This document shows, in pieces, positions 39,713-46,416 of a stretch of DNA of 46,416 bases (the stretch's first letter is position 1; each line of letters begins with the position of its first letter). The translations under genes were made by a program, and so were the position numbers. The stretch covers positions 1-46,416 of the forward strand of contig CAZCTR010000010.1 of NCBI GenBank assembly GCA_964501715.1. The letters are read 5' to 3'. Source of the stretch: M55B118 sp964501715 (GTDB lineage Bacteria; Bacillota_I; Bacilli_A; Izemoplasmatales; Izemoplasmataceae). The notes below the pieces were generated by a model. That model did not search any database. It saw only the letters and a list, made by a program, of their open reading frames with translations, and was not told the origin of the DNA.

Positions 39713-40858
39713 CTACTTTAACATGGTATCTTCTATGATTCTGTAAACCACCTGATCCTTGAGTGCGGAAAATTTAGGAAAAAGCGTCTTCAGATGCACG
39801 AGATAATCCTCCGGATACCTGGTGGTGTGTGCATCGAGCTGCATGCGCTCTTCATTTTCGTTCAGGGAACTGAAAAACATGGCGAACGCATCCGGTAGCG
39901 TCCCGACTTTCTGCCCGGCATTCTTGAAACATTGTCGAATAGTCGCCTGCGCATCATCATCCAACTGATCGATCTGATGCGAGAGATAGACAGGGGCCGC
40001 AAAGAAGATGAAACGGGCATAGTGAAAATCAGGATGGAACCCTTGCACCGTATCGTTGATCATATGGAGTGGAAAATACGGTTTCTTCACATACAAGGAA
40101 CCAACCAGTACATGCGCATATGCAAGTGCGCTCCAATCCTCCATATCGCCTTCCATAATAGCACTTTTCGCATGTGAAAACAGCCTTCTCAAAGCCACTG
40201 AAGACACATCCGTATGCAACGGACTCACATTTAAACGTATGAGTTCAAACGCCCTGATGAGGACATCGCTCACCGCATTGCGCGCCACCTCAAAAGGAAG
40301 TGTGGAGAGGGTTTTCGGATCGATCCACGCGGCCGAAGGGGTGAACGATGGATGTTTCAGACGTTCATACCGGTCCAAAGAGGCGTCATAAATATATACT
40401 TTGTGATTGAGCGAGGCAACGAGTGTGAGCGAGGTCGGCACCGCGATTACACTCAAGGCGTCGCTCTCGAAAGGCGGGACGTGCTTACTCTCAAGCCACC
40501 CTGATAGATAAGCGTCGTGTTCATGTGCCATTCTCGCAGCCAGTTTGGCCGCGTCGATGACTTTCGCGCCACCATGCGCGACAATCGCATCAACCTCGTA
40601 ATCCCTAGCCGCGTGGGCGGCATCGAGGATGGTGCGGGTGGTGAGTGGCCGTGTCACCTTATCATAGAGCACGGTTTCAATCCCTTGAGTTTCAAAATTG
40701 GACTGAAGGGTTTCAAGCGCACCATAACGTGCGGATGAAATATTTTTTGTCGTCACGATGAGCACGCGCTTGTAAGGCAAGGTGTAAAGTGTTTCATCGT
40801 GTAAAATGTCTTCACCGAAGCGTACATCTGTGGGAAGAAAATATCTGAAATTTTGCAT
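39713..40858 (-). CDS. Iron-containing alcohol dehydrogenase-fold protein with altered active site
   Basis: 381 residues of the Fe-ADH/glycerol dehydrogenase fold. The dinucleotide motif normally GGGSxxDxAK reads HGGAKVIDAAK (95-105). Of the four metal ligands Asp198, His265 and His279 (14 apart, as in the family) are kept, but the His four residues after the Asp is Arg202. Metal binding and dehydrogenase activity are therefore doubtful; cyclisation or lyase activity (as in some dehydroquinate-synthase relatives) or loss of activity are open. Start at 40858 with AGGTGA just upstream. First gene of the operon with yhaO and yhaN; the reason for this partnership is unknown. Confidence 0.82.
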   Translation of the reverse strand: MQNFRYFLPTDVRFGEDILHDETLYTLPYKRVLIVTTKNISSARYGALETLQSNFETQGIETVLYDKVTRPLTTRTILDAAHAARDYEVDAIVAHGGAKVIDAAKLAARMAHEHDAYLSGWLESKHVPPFESDALSVIAVPTSLTLVASLNHKVYIYDASLDRYERLKHPSFTPSAAWIDPKTLSTLPFEVARNAVSDVLIRAFELIRLNVSPLHTDVSSVALRRLFSHAKSAIMEGDMEDWSALAYAHVLVGSLYVKKPYFPLHMINDTVQGFHPDFHYARFIFFAAPVYLSHQIDQLDDDAQATIRQCFKNAGQKVGTLPDAFAMFFSSLNENEERMQLDAHTTRYPEDYLVHLKTLFPKFSALKDQVVYRIIEDTMLK

Positions 40859-40938
40859 ATTATCACCTATTGGATTATTATAACACGTTTGTGATTGCAT
40901 TGTAAGACACACCAAGTCATCCTCCCACCCGAAATACT

Positions 40939-40982
40939 TGACTTTTCATATTTATGAAAGCTAAGATGACTATGTTATAATA
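40939..40982 (+). promoter_or_regulatory. Promoter region with operator-like palindrome upstream of the DNA glycosylase gene
   Basis: Two overlapping possibilities. TTGACT (40939-40944), 18-nt spacer, TAAGAT (40963-40968); the spacer contains a palindrome TTTCATA-TT-TATGAAA (40945-40960). A perfect extended -10 TGTTATAAT lies further on (40974-40982), with no good -35. A repressor on the palindrome could block the first. Confidence 0.6.
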
Positions 40983-41003
40983 AAGCACACTGGAGGTGGA
41001 AGC

Positions 41004-41624
41004 ATGCCTTTCACAATCACCGATGATGCCTTGCATCATCTCTCAAGACTCGACCCTGTCATGGGAAGGCTCATCAAACATTCGCCTGTGCCGAAGGAAC
41101 CGACCATAGACGACCCCTTTGTAGCGCTCATCGACACCGTCATAGGTCAACAGATCAGCGAACACGTGAAAGCCATCCTCATGGAGCGGCTAAAGGATTC
41201 CGTTGGGGATTTGACACCCGAGAACATCAAGCAGCTCGACAAGAAAACCATCCACCGTCTCGGTGTATCGAAGATGAAAGCGGAGACCATGATCCTCCTT
41301 GCTAACAACAAGGAGACCATCAACACCTTAAAAGGGAAAGACCCGAAAACCATACGGGGGATCCTCAAGAGTTTCAAGGGCATCGGGGATTGGACGATCG
41401 ACATGTTCTTCTTCGTCTGTCTCGAAGACCCGCACATCCTATCTCTTAAGGATATGGGCATCAGGAATGCGCTAAAGAGACTCTACGACGCCACAGATGA
41501 GGATATGGAGCATTTCAAGGATTATTTCCATCCTTATGAATCAACAGCCGCATGCTATCTCTGGCAGTCGCTCTCCATGGTCCCTGAACACCTGAAAACC
41601 ATCAAAGAAGGAGATAAGACATGA
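41004..41624 (+). CDS. AlkA-type DNA-3-methyladenine glycosylase (HhH-GPD)
   Basis: 206-residue base-excision repair glycosylase. Hairpin-helix-hairpin LKSFKGIGDWTIDM (121-134) and the catalytic Asp150 in SLKDMGIRNAL are clear, and VIGQQIS (47-53) is the family block. It lacks the N-terminal beta domain of E. coli AlkA, as in the short Bacillus-type enzymes. No C-terminal cysteine cluster, so not of the Nth/MutY type. GGAGGTGG precedes the ATG. The stop overlaps the next gene start (ATGA). Confidence 0.92.
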   Translation: MPFTITDDALHHLSRLDPVMGRLIKHSPVPKEPTIDDPFVALIDTVIGQQISEHVKAILMERLKDSVGDLTPENIKQLDKKTIHRLGVSKMKAETMILLANNKETINTLKGKDPKTIRGILKSFKGIGDWTIDMFFFVCLEDPHILSLKDMGIRNALKRLYDATDEDMEHFKDYFHPYESTAACYLWQSLSMVPEHLKTIKEGDKT

Positions 41625-42130
41625 GCATACATGATTACAAAAACGCCTCACCCGCCATCGACGCAACCGCCCACATTTTTGAGGGCGCACGGGTGATCGG
41701 AGATGTGACAATCGGCAAACACGTGAGCGTGTGGTTCAACACCGTCATACGTGGCGATGTCGCACCAGTGACCATAGGGGACGGTACAAACGTGCAGGAC
41801 GGCACCGTCATTCACACCTCAAGAGACTATCCGACCATCATCGGAAAACACGTGACCATCGGGCACAGCGCCGTCGTCCATGCCTGCACCGTCGAAGACG
41901 ACGCCCTCATCGGCATGCACAGCACCATTCTAGACGGAGCCGTCGTCGAGACTGGCGCCATCGTTGCGGCAGGTACGACCGTCCCTCCGGGAAAACGGGT
42001 GCCGAAACACACGCTTGTGATGGGCAACCCCATGAAAGCCGTACGCTCTCTCAATGAGAGTGAATTGAAAGAAACCAAAGAGAACGCCGAACACTATATT
42101 GAACTCATGAACACCTATAAAGAACGGTAA
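41621..42130 (+). CDS. Gamma-carbonic anhydrase-like hexapeptide protein
   Basis: 169-residue left-handed beta-helix protein, homologous to YrdA/PaaY and gamma-class carbonic anhydrases. The zinc ligands are present: His65 in TVIHTSR, His82 and His87 in TIGHSAVVHACT. The hexapeptide pattern runs from about 22 to 140, with a final helix after GNPMKAV. Trimeric in known relatives. Whether it hydrates CO2 is not certain, since several bacterial relatives show little activity. Coupled by 4-bp overlap to the glycosylase gene, with no obvious functional link. Confidence 0.92.
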   Translation: MSIHDYKNASPAIDATAHIFEGARVIGDVTIGKHVSVWFNTVIRGDVAPVTIGDGTNVQDGTVIHTSRDYPTIIGKHVTIGHSAVVHACTVEDDALIGMHSTILDGAVVETGAIVAAGTTVPPGKRVPKHTLVMGNPMKAVRSLNESELKETKENAEHYIELMNTYKER

Positions 42131-42155
42131 AAGAAAAAGAGCGTCCCGAGGACGC
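42131..42155 (-). terminator. Terminator of the EIIA gene
   Basis: 6-bp GC stem GCGTCC/GGACGC (42141-42146, 42150-42155) with a 3-nt loop, followed on the minus strand by TCTTTTTCTTTT. Confidence 0.75.
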
Positions 42156-42165
42156 CCTGACATAT

Positions 42166-42585
42166 TCAGATATGCTTATCAAACCAGGACTTCATCGAAG
42201 CCTCGTCCATAAGAGCGTCATCCTCTCTTAAGTCCCCTATGAAAAGTGAAAGCCCCGAAAGCATGCGCCTGTGCATCGCGTCATCGAAAGACCCGAAGGC
42301 GAAAACATGGCGGATGCGCTTGTCATAGAAAGCCATGGGCTCTTTCACATGGATGTAACTGATGAACGGTCTTCTCACGCTTTCATGATCTCTTGTATGC
42401 AAAAAGAGGACATCCTTGGTGATGGCCATGTAGGACCCGCTACCCGCGATCTCATCAATCACATGCTTGAGATAGAGGCTTTGCACATCGCCGTTTTCAA
42501 GCGGACGTTTCATCGCCACATTCAAGGCCTCGTCCACATTGTCAAGCACATTGACTTCTTTGAAATAATAACGCCATGCATCCAT
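42166..42585 (-). CDS. Orphan PTS EIIA (fructose/mannitol/PtsN type)-like protein
   Basis: 139-residue single-domain protein with the fold pattern of EIIA type 2: the His63 region VLFLHTRDHESV is in the place of the phosphorylated His of family PHxR, and FISYIHVKEPMAFYDKRI, VFAFGSFDDAMHRRMLSGL and a C-terminal ASMKSWF helix follow. No EIIB or EIIC is near, so a regulatory role like PtsN is more likely than sugar uptake. Weak similarity; call by pattern. Start at 42585: GGAGGCG lies 7 nt upstream; the longer open frame to 42678 runs through the promoter. Confidence 0.65.
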   Translation of the reverse strand: MDAWRYYFKEVNVLDNVDEALNVAMKRPLENGDVQSLYLKHVIDEIAGSGSYMAITKDVLFLHTRDHESVRRPFISYIHVKEPMAFYDKRIRHVFAFGSFDDAMHRRMLSGLSLFIGDLREDDALMDEASMKSWFDKHI

Positions 42586-42668
42586 AAATGATCGCCTCCG
42601 AATCTCAAAATGAAAACACATCGAGCCCCCGGGCCCAATGCTTGATTTTATCAGTTGATTACAAACAT

Positions 42669-42677
42669 AGTATAACA
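42669..42677 (-). promoter_or_regulatory. Extended -10 promoter of the EIIA gene
   Basis: On the minus strand TGTTATACT (42677-42669), an extended -10, 84 nt before the start codon. Confidence 0.5.
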
Positions 42678-42713
42678 CATCGGTTCTAAATCCAGAAATT
42701 TTTTCATCTATGT

Positions 42714-42742
42714 TTCAATGTCCCGTGTTTATCATGTATAAT
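42714..42742 (+). promoter_or_regulatory. Promoter of the CYTH gene
   Basis: TTCAAT (42714-42719), 17-nt spacer, perfect -10 TATAAT (42737-42742), 22 nt before the start codon. Confidence 0.6.
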
Positions 42743-42764
42743 GAACATGAAGGAGGAATCCCCT

Positions 42765-43361
42765 ATGGCAAACTATACCCGGACACTCGACAAGGAAATG
42801 CGTCATGAGCTATCAAAAGCGCAATGTTACGAACTGATGGACTATCTCATGGTGCAGTTCTCTGATGCTCAGGATTTCCACTACAACTACTACTTCGACA
42901 CCTCTGATGGCGCCTTGGCAAAGCAGGACATCACCTTGCGTCAGCGTACCATCAGAAAAGACAATGCTTTCAAATATATTTTCACCCTCAAGATTCCCAC
43001 CTATGAACCTGAAACCTATCTCGAATACAGCCAGAAACTCAGTGAAAGGCAGATGCGCAGACTCGTCTACAACAACATCATGCCCGAAGGCGAGATCAAG
43101 GACCTCTCCTCCATTCATGGCGGGAACGTCAAAAACGTGAACCTGATCAGAGTCAGCCGTGTCACCGCCCCCTACAAGGACTTGGAAGTCTTCTTCGACC
43201 GCATCTCCCACAGGGGCAAGACCTTTTATGAGATCGGCACCAACATCGAAAGCGATGACTGGGCCACCAGCACTGAAAAAGCCCAGGAATTCAAGGAACT
43301 TTTGGAGAGCTTCGGCATCCAATACAAACAGACCGAACGCCGTTCCAAACGTTTCAGGTAA
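42765..43361 (+). CDS. CYTH-domain protein (YjbK-like triphosphate tunnel fold)
   Basis: 198-residue member of the CYTH family (triphosphatases, thiamine triphosphatase, class IV adenylate cyclase). Matching blocks: YYFDTSDGALAKQDITLRQR (about 42-61), FTLKIP (about 71-76), YLEYSQKL (about 82-89), VFFDRI and FYEIGTNIES (about 155-164). The N-terminal ExExK signature that coordinates the substrate is not seen; the start reads NYTRTLDKEM, and Glu is also missing in the EIG strand relative to family ExE. Catalytic activity is therefore uncertain. AGGAGG lies 8 nt before the ATG at 42765. Confidence 0.82.
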   Translation: MANYTRTLDKEMRHELSKAQCYELMDYLMVQFSDAQDFHYNYYFDTSDGALAKQDITLRQRTIRKDNAFKYIFTLKIPTYEPETYLEYSQKLSERQMRRLVYNNIMPEGEIKDLSSIHGGNVKNVNLIRVSRVTAPYKDLEVFFDRISHRGKTFYEIGTNIESDDWATSTEKAQEFKELLESFGIQYKQTERRSKRFR

Positions 43362-43380
43362 AACCCACGACACCCGCATG

Positions 43381-43409
43381 AGCACATCCATTCCGGATGT
43401 GCTATTTTT
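43381..43409 (+). terminator. Terminator of the CYTH gene
   Basis: Perfect 9-bp stem AGCACATCC/GGATGTGCT (43381-43389, 43395-43403) then ATTTTT. Confidence 0.9.
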
Positions 43410-43438
43410 ATACACCACCCCATTATTTGGAAGGACGC

Positions 43439-43466
43439 TTGCCTTAATTGTAAAATGTGGTAAACT
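43439..43466 (+). promoter_or_regulatory. Promoter of the tldD-tldE operon
   Basis: TTGCCT (43439-43444), 16-nt spacer, TAAACT (43461-43466), 40 nt before the tldD start. Confidence 0.6.
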
Positions 43467-43505
43467 TTAAATAGCATCCATATGAAAGATAAAGGAGGGG
43501 AAAGG

Positions 43506-44840
43506 ATGTATCGATTTCCCGAAAATCTCTACGCCGATGTCAGAATCGAGGACGTTTTCGAAACAGTCATACACTACAAGGATTCAAAGCTCAAAGAAGA
43601 GAAGGTCCGCACCACCGAAGGGGCGTTCATACGCGTCTATGACGGCTCACGCTGGTACTATAGCGCACTCACCGACTTAAACGCAATCCAAAACGAAATC
43701 GACAAACTCGCCAAGATGGCCACACCCACAAAGACCATCCACGACCACCCTGTCGTGAAAGCCTTCGAAGTGAACAAAGACGATGTGCCCCGCTTCGAAC
43801 AATGCAGTCTACGTGATGTGGACACTAAGAACAAACGAAAACTTCTGAAGGGTCTGCTCAACCTTTTCAACGACGACACCATTGTCCACCATGAAATCAA
43901 ATATGTGGACAAAAACACGAAAAAGACATTCTTTTCATCAAAAGGCGCTGATTTGCACTTCGACAAGCAGTTCTGCGGCATCCGTACAGACATGGAGATG
44001 GCCTTTGAGGACAACCGGGACCGTTTCTCGGCCTCCAAGGCAGGCATCCGTTTCGAGGACCTTGACAGTGTCGAATCCTTCCTAAAGGACGAAATCGAAA
44101 AGAACATCGATTTCATCAAGCGTTGTGAAGTTGTCGAAGGCGGGGATTTCCCCGTGCTTCTCTCCCCGGCGGCCGCAGGTGTATTCACCCATGAGAGCTT
44201 TGGCCATAAGAGCGAAGCCGATTTCATGGTCGGTGATGAGACCATGAAAAAAGCCTGGGCGATCGGCAAGCCTATCGGTCCCGAGCGTCTTTCCATCATC
44301 GACCAGGGGGATATAGACGGCAACGGCTTCACCCCTTATGACGATGAGGGGAGCCGCAGCCGCAAGACCTACCTCATCAAGAACGGTACGCTTGCCGGAA
44401 GACTCCACAGCGTCGCCACCGCAAGCGAATTGGAAGACCGTCCGACCGGAAACGCCAGAGCCGTATCGTTTGATTTCGAACCCATCGTCCGGATGACCAC
44501 GACCTACATAGAGAAAGGCGACACTCCGCTAGATGACATCATCGCAGGCATCGATAACGGCTATTTCATAGACACCATCAACCACGGCTCCGGCATGTCC
44601 ACATTCACCATCGCCCCCTCCCGTGCCTACCGGATAGAAAATGGTGAAATCACCAGCCCCGTCCAAATCTCCGTCATCTCTGGCAGCGTCTTCAAGACAC
44701 TTGAGAAAGTCGAAGCTTTAAGTCAGGAGTTCGACCTTTTGAGCTTTGTCGGCGGCGGGTGCGGAAAGATGGAGCAGTTCCCGCTCCCGGTCGGCTTCGG
44801 CGGACCCTATACCCTGATCAGCAGTCTGAAAGTAGAATAG
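43506..44840 (+). CDS. tldD: TldD metallopeptidase subunit
   Basis: Zinc-metalloprotease subunit of the TldD/TldE (PmbA) complex, which digests unfolded peptides and matures some modified peptides. 444 residues with HExxxH in THESFGH (around residue 230), preceded by LLSPAAAGVF, and the C-terminal NHGSGMSTFTIAPSRAY and SFVGGGCGKMEQFP blocks that carry the third ligand. AGGAGGGGAAAGG is upstream of the ATG at 43506; an ATG at 43482 lies on the far side of it. The partner TldE is 9 nt downstream. No precursor peptide gene was recognised here. Confidence 0.94.
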   Translation: MYRFPENLYADVRIEDVFETVIHYKDSKLKEEKVRTTEGAFIRVYDGSRWYYSALTDLNAIQNEIDKLAKMATPTKTIHDHPVVKAFEVNKDDVPRFEQCSLRDVDTKNKRKLLKGLLNLFNDDTIVHHEIKYVDKNTKKTFFSSKGADLHFDKQFCGIRTDMEMAFEDNRDRFSASKAGIRFEDLDSVESFLKDEIEKNIDFIKRCEVVEGGDFPVLLSPAAAGVFTHESFGHKSEADFMVGDETMKKAWAIGKPIGPERLSIIDQGDIDGNGFTPYDDEGSRSRKTYLIKNGTLAGRLHSVATASELEDRPTGNARAVSFDFEPIVRMTTTYIEKGDTPLDDIIAGIDNGYFIDTINHGSGMSTFTIAPSRAYRIENGEITSPVQISVISGSVFKTLEKVEALSQEFDLLSFVGGGCGKMEQFPLPVGFGGPYTLISSLKVE

Positions 44841-44849
44841 GAGGCGCTT

Positions 44850-46088
44850 ATGAAAAAGGAACACCTTTATATCAAGGAACAGGAAACCACCCTTCGCGTT
44901 CAAAACACAGCCATTGACGCCATAAGGAAAAAGACCATTGAAAAAAACACGCTCCGGCTTTTCGACAAACAGAAAATCGGCCTGGCCTCCTCCCTTGGCA
45001 AGGCGGATTGGAATGCACTTTCGCGTGACGCCGAGAAGAACCTCTCTCTCGGTCTCAAATACCCATACCCCTTGTCCGCGGATACTTCGGACCACAGGCA
45101 ATATCCCTTGAAACATCCGATGGATGACACAGCACTCATGGGCACCGCTGACTCGATCCTCAGCTTCCTCCGTGAGGAGTTCCCGGCATTCCGCTTTTCC
45201 CAATCCATCACAAAACGCCAAATGACCAAACAGATGTGGAACTCCGATAACCTCGACCTTTTCGAAGAGTCAGCCGCTTTGGAGATCGGTCTGCTTTTCA
45301 AGGAGAAATCTTCAGCCGACCTCTTCAACGGATTCATCGCTTTCGAGGGACGCGATTTCGAGTTGGAAAAATTCATCGATTTCAACCGCGACATGCTCAC
45401 GAAATTCCAAAACCCTGTGGCACTGCCTGAAAAGAGGGTCCTACCAGTGTTCTTCCTTCAGGCCTCGGACCTCACGAACTTCTTGAGCCGCAGCCTTTCC
45501 GCTCAGAACCTCTATTCCGGTAGTTCAGTTCTAAGTGGACGGACCGGTGAGGAAATCTTCAACGAAAAAATCACCCTCGAGGTGAACAGGAATCCGGAAT
45601 ACCTCGGCACAAGCTTTTTCGACCATGAGGGTTCGACACTTCAAGACGACCGGCTCCCCCTTGTCGAAAAGGGTGTCCTGAAGCGGCCGTTCGCCGACAA
45701 GGCCACAGCCTCCAAACACAACTGCGAAGCCACCGCCTGTGCGAGCGGGACATACGATGCCATCCCCGACATTTCGCGCACTGCCCCTCTCAGATTCCAA
45801 ACGGACAGCACTTCGCTCAAAAGCACCTTGAACGGCGAGCTCGCCATTCTCGCGCTCATATCATCCGGTGGGGATTTCACCGGCTCCGGACACTTCGCCG
45901 CCCCCGTACAGGTCTCATTGCTTTTTGACGGTGAAAAGATCATAGGCAAGCTCCCTGAATTCACCATGAAAAGCCATCTTTTCCGGATGCTGGGTGCGGA
46001 TTATCTCGGCACATTCGAAACCGATGATTTCTACTTCGGCGACAACGCGCAGCTTCTCGGATGCATGATGACCATCGAAACCCATTAA
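44850..46088 (+). CDS. pmbA: TldE/PmbA metallopeptidase partner subunit
   Basis: 412-residue TldE-type subunit. It shows the U62 fold but no HExxxH, as expected of the non-catalytic half of the heterodimer. Family blocks: SLGKADWNALSRDAEKNL (about 49-66), SSVLSGRTGEEIFNEKITL (about 226-244), GTSFFDHEGS (about 252-261) and GDFTGSGHFAAPVQVSLLF near 348-366. GAGGCG precedes the ATG. The gene follows tldD after 9 nt in one operon and ends at a terminator. Confidence 0.93.
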   Translation: MKKEHLYIKEQETTLRVQNTAIDAIRKKTIEKNTLRLFDKQKIGLASSLGKADWNALSRDAEKNLSLGLKYPYPLSADTSDHRQYPLKHPMDDTALMGTADSILSFLREEFPAFRFSQSITKRQMTKQMWNSDNLDLFEESAALEIGLLFKEKSSADLFNGFIAFEGRDFELEKFIDFNRDMLTKFQNPVALPEKRVLPVFFLQASDLTNFLSRSLSAQNLYSGSSVLSGRTGEEIFNEKITLEVNRNPEYLGTSFFDHEGSTLQDDRLPLVEKGVLKRPFADKATASKHNCEATACASGTYDAIPDISRTAPLRFQTDSTSLKSTLNGELAILALISSGGDFTGSGHFAAPVQVSLLFDGEKIIGKLPEFTMKSHLFRMLGADYLGTFETDDFYFGDNAQLLGCMMTIETH

Positions 46089-46114
46089 AAAAGACCTTTT
46101 AAAGGTCTTTTTTT
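46087..46114. terminator. Bidirectional terminator after tldE
   Basis: AAAAAAGACCTT/AAGGTCTTTTTT palindrome with a small loop; shared with the convergent membrane protein gene. Confidence 0.88.
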
Positions 46115-46147
46115 ATCATCAGACATCCTGAAGAGCAGTCACTGAAA

Positions 46148-46416
46148 TCATATGAAAAGAAAAATCACTGCAAGTGTTGTTATGTAGAAAACAAATATCA
46201 TGTACGCATTTTGAAACGCCAAATCGAACTTTCTGAACGCCCGGAAACCTTTGTAGTCGCGTTTGACAAGCAACCAATAGAAGCTGAATCCGACGAGAAG
46301 TGTCAGAAGGTAGGTGCCTATTGAACTGAGAGACGCTGGATTGACCCCGAACGTGTCGATTCCGAAAAGGCTTGCGAACACGGAGTCCGGAGCAAGCCCG
46401 ATCAGAACGATTCCAA
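46148..46416 (-). CDS. C-terminal part of a membrane protein, cut by the window edge
   Basis: The reading frame is open to the right edge (IVLIGLAPDSVFASLFGID is continuous), so this is the 3' end of a longer gene. About 88 codons are seen, with two TM helices (TYLLTLLVGFSFYWLL and AYMIFVFYITTLAVIFLFI) joined by a basic loop. No family recognised. The GTG at 46381 is an internal codon rather than a proven start. Confidence 0.6.
   Translation of the reverse strand, partial: GIVLIGLAPDSVFASLFGIDTFGVNPASLSSIGTYLLTLLVGFSFYWLLVKRDYKGFRAFRKFDLAFQNAYMIFVFYITTLAVIFLFI

Noticed and set aside
1..46416. CRISPR arrays, tRNA/rRNA genes, insertion sequences, prophage genes
   Set aside because: No spaced direct repeats, no tRNA-like or rRNA sequence, and no transposase, integrase or phage protein was recognised on either strand.

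Overview
The window (46.4 kb, two runs of 100 N) looks like a low-GC-lineage Gram-positive (Bacillota) or a relative near the cell-wall-poor Izemoplasmatales/Haloplasmatales group, with roughly balanced base composition. Evidence: strong AGGAGG-type ribosome sites, many lipoprotein signal peptides, a lysine riboswitch, CpsB/CpsD-type tyrosine phosphorylation, YhaN/YhaO and PucR/PucG homologues, and TGA used as an ordinary stop (genetic code 11). The exact lineage is inference. The text looks like a metagenome or draft scaffold: one N gap is flanked by an exact 55-bp duplication and is almost certainly an assembly join, not a real gap.

Region by region. 1-1.6 kb: exopolysaccharide control genes (BY-kinase and Wzz-like activator). 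1.6-17.5 kb: a nitrogen/purine-breakdown island. It has a gamma-glutamyltransferase-fold (Ntn) hydrolase resembling oxamate amidohydrolase, an NRAMP-fold transporter lacking metal ligands, an AMI1-like amidase, a PucR regulator, then allH-allF-allG (oxamate carbamoyltransferase), an LctP-family permease and carbamate kinase. Pcm and GalU follow, then PucG, the ureidoglycine-glyoxylate aminotransferase that makes oxalurate. Together these encode ureidoglycine -> oxalurate -> oxamate + carbamoyl phosphate -> ATP + CO2 + NH3, with possible hydrolysis of oxamate to oxalate.

17.6-26.3 kb: signalling and regulation. There is a PAS-GGDEF(degenerate)-EAL phosphodiesterase, an M20 deacylase under a lysine riboswitch, a DUF1848 protein with a C-terminal CxxxCxxC motif and a coupled 37-residue ORF, and a cobalamin-binding protein with CarH-like photoreceptor signatures overlapping a diguanylate cyclase. 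VanZ and the YwqE/CpsB phosphatase, the natural antagonist of the kinase at the left edge, close the region.

26.4-33.3 kb: a secreted digestion block of two endonuclease I lipoproteins (one with InlB-like repeats), a pyroglutamyl peptidase, a trypsin-like lipoprotein and a lipoprotein with two complete staphylococcal-nuclease domains. Extracellular DNA degradation would supply purines to the catabolic island; this link is inference. 33.7-46.4 kb: a squalene/phytoene synthase-like protein with a DUF92 (prenyl-phosphate kinase-type) membrane protein, a PHP phosphoesterase, the YhaN/YhaO nuclease pair, a Fe-ADH-fold protein, AlkA-type glycosylase, gamma-carbonic anhydrase-like protein, an orphan EIIA, a CYTH protein, TldD/TldE, and the 3' part of a membrane protein cut by the window edge.
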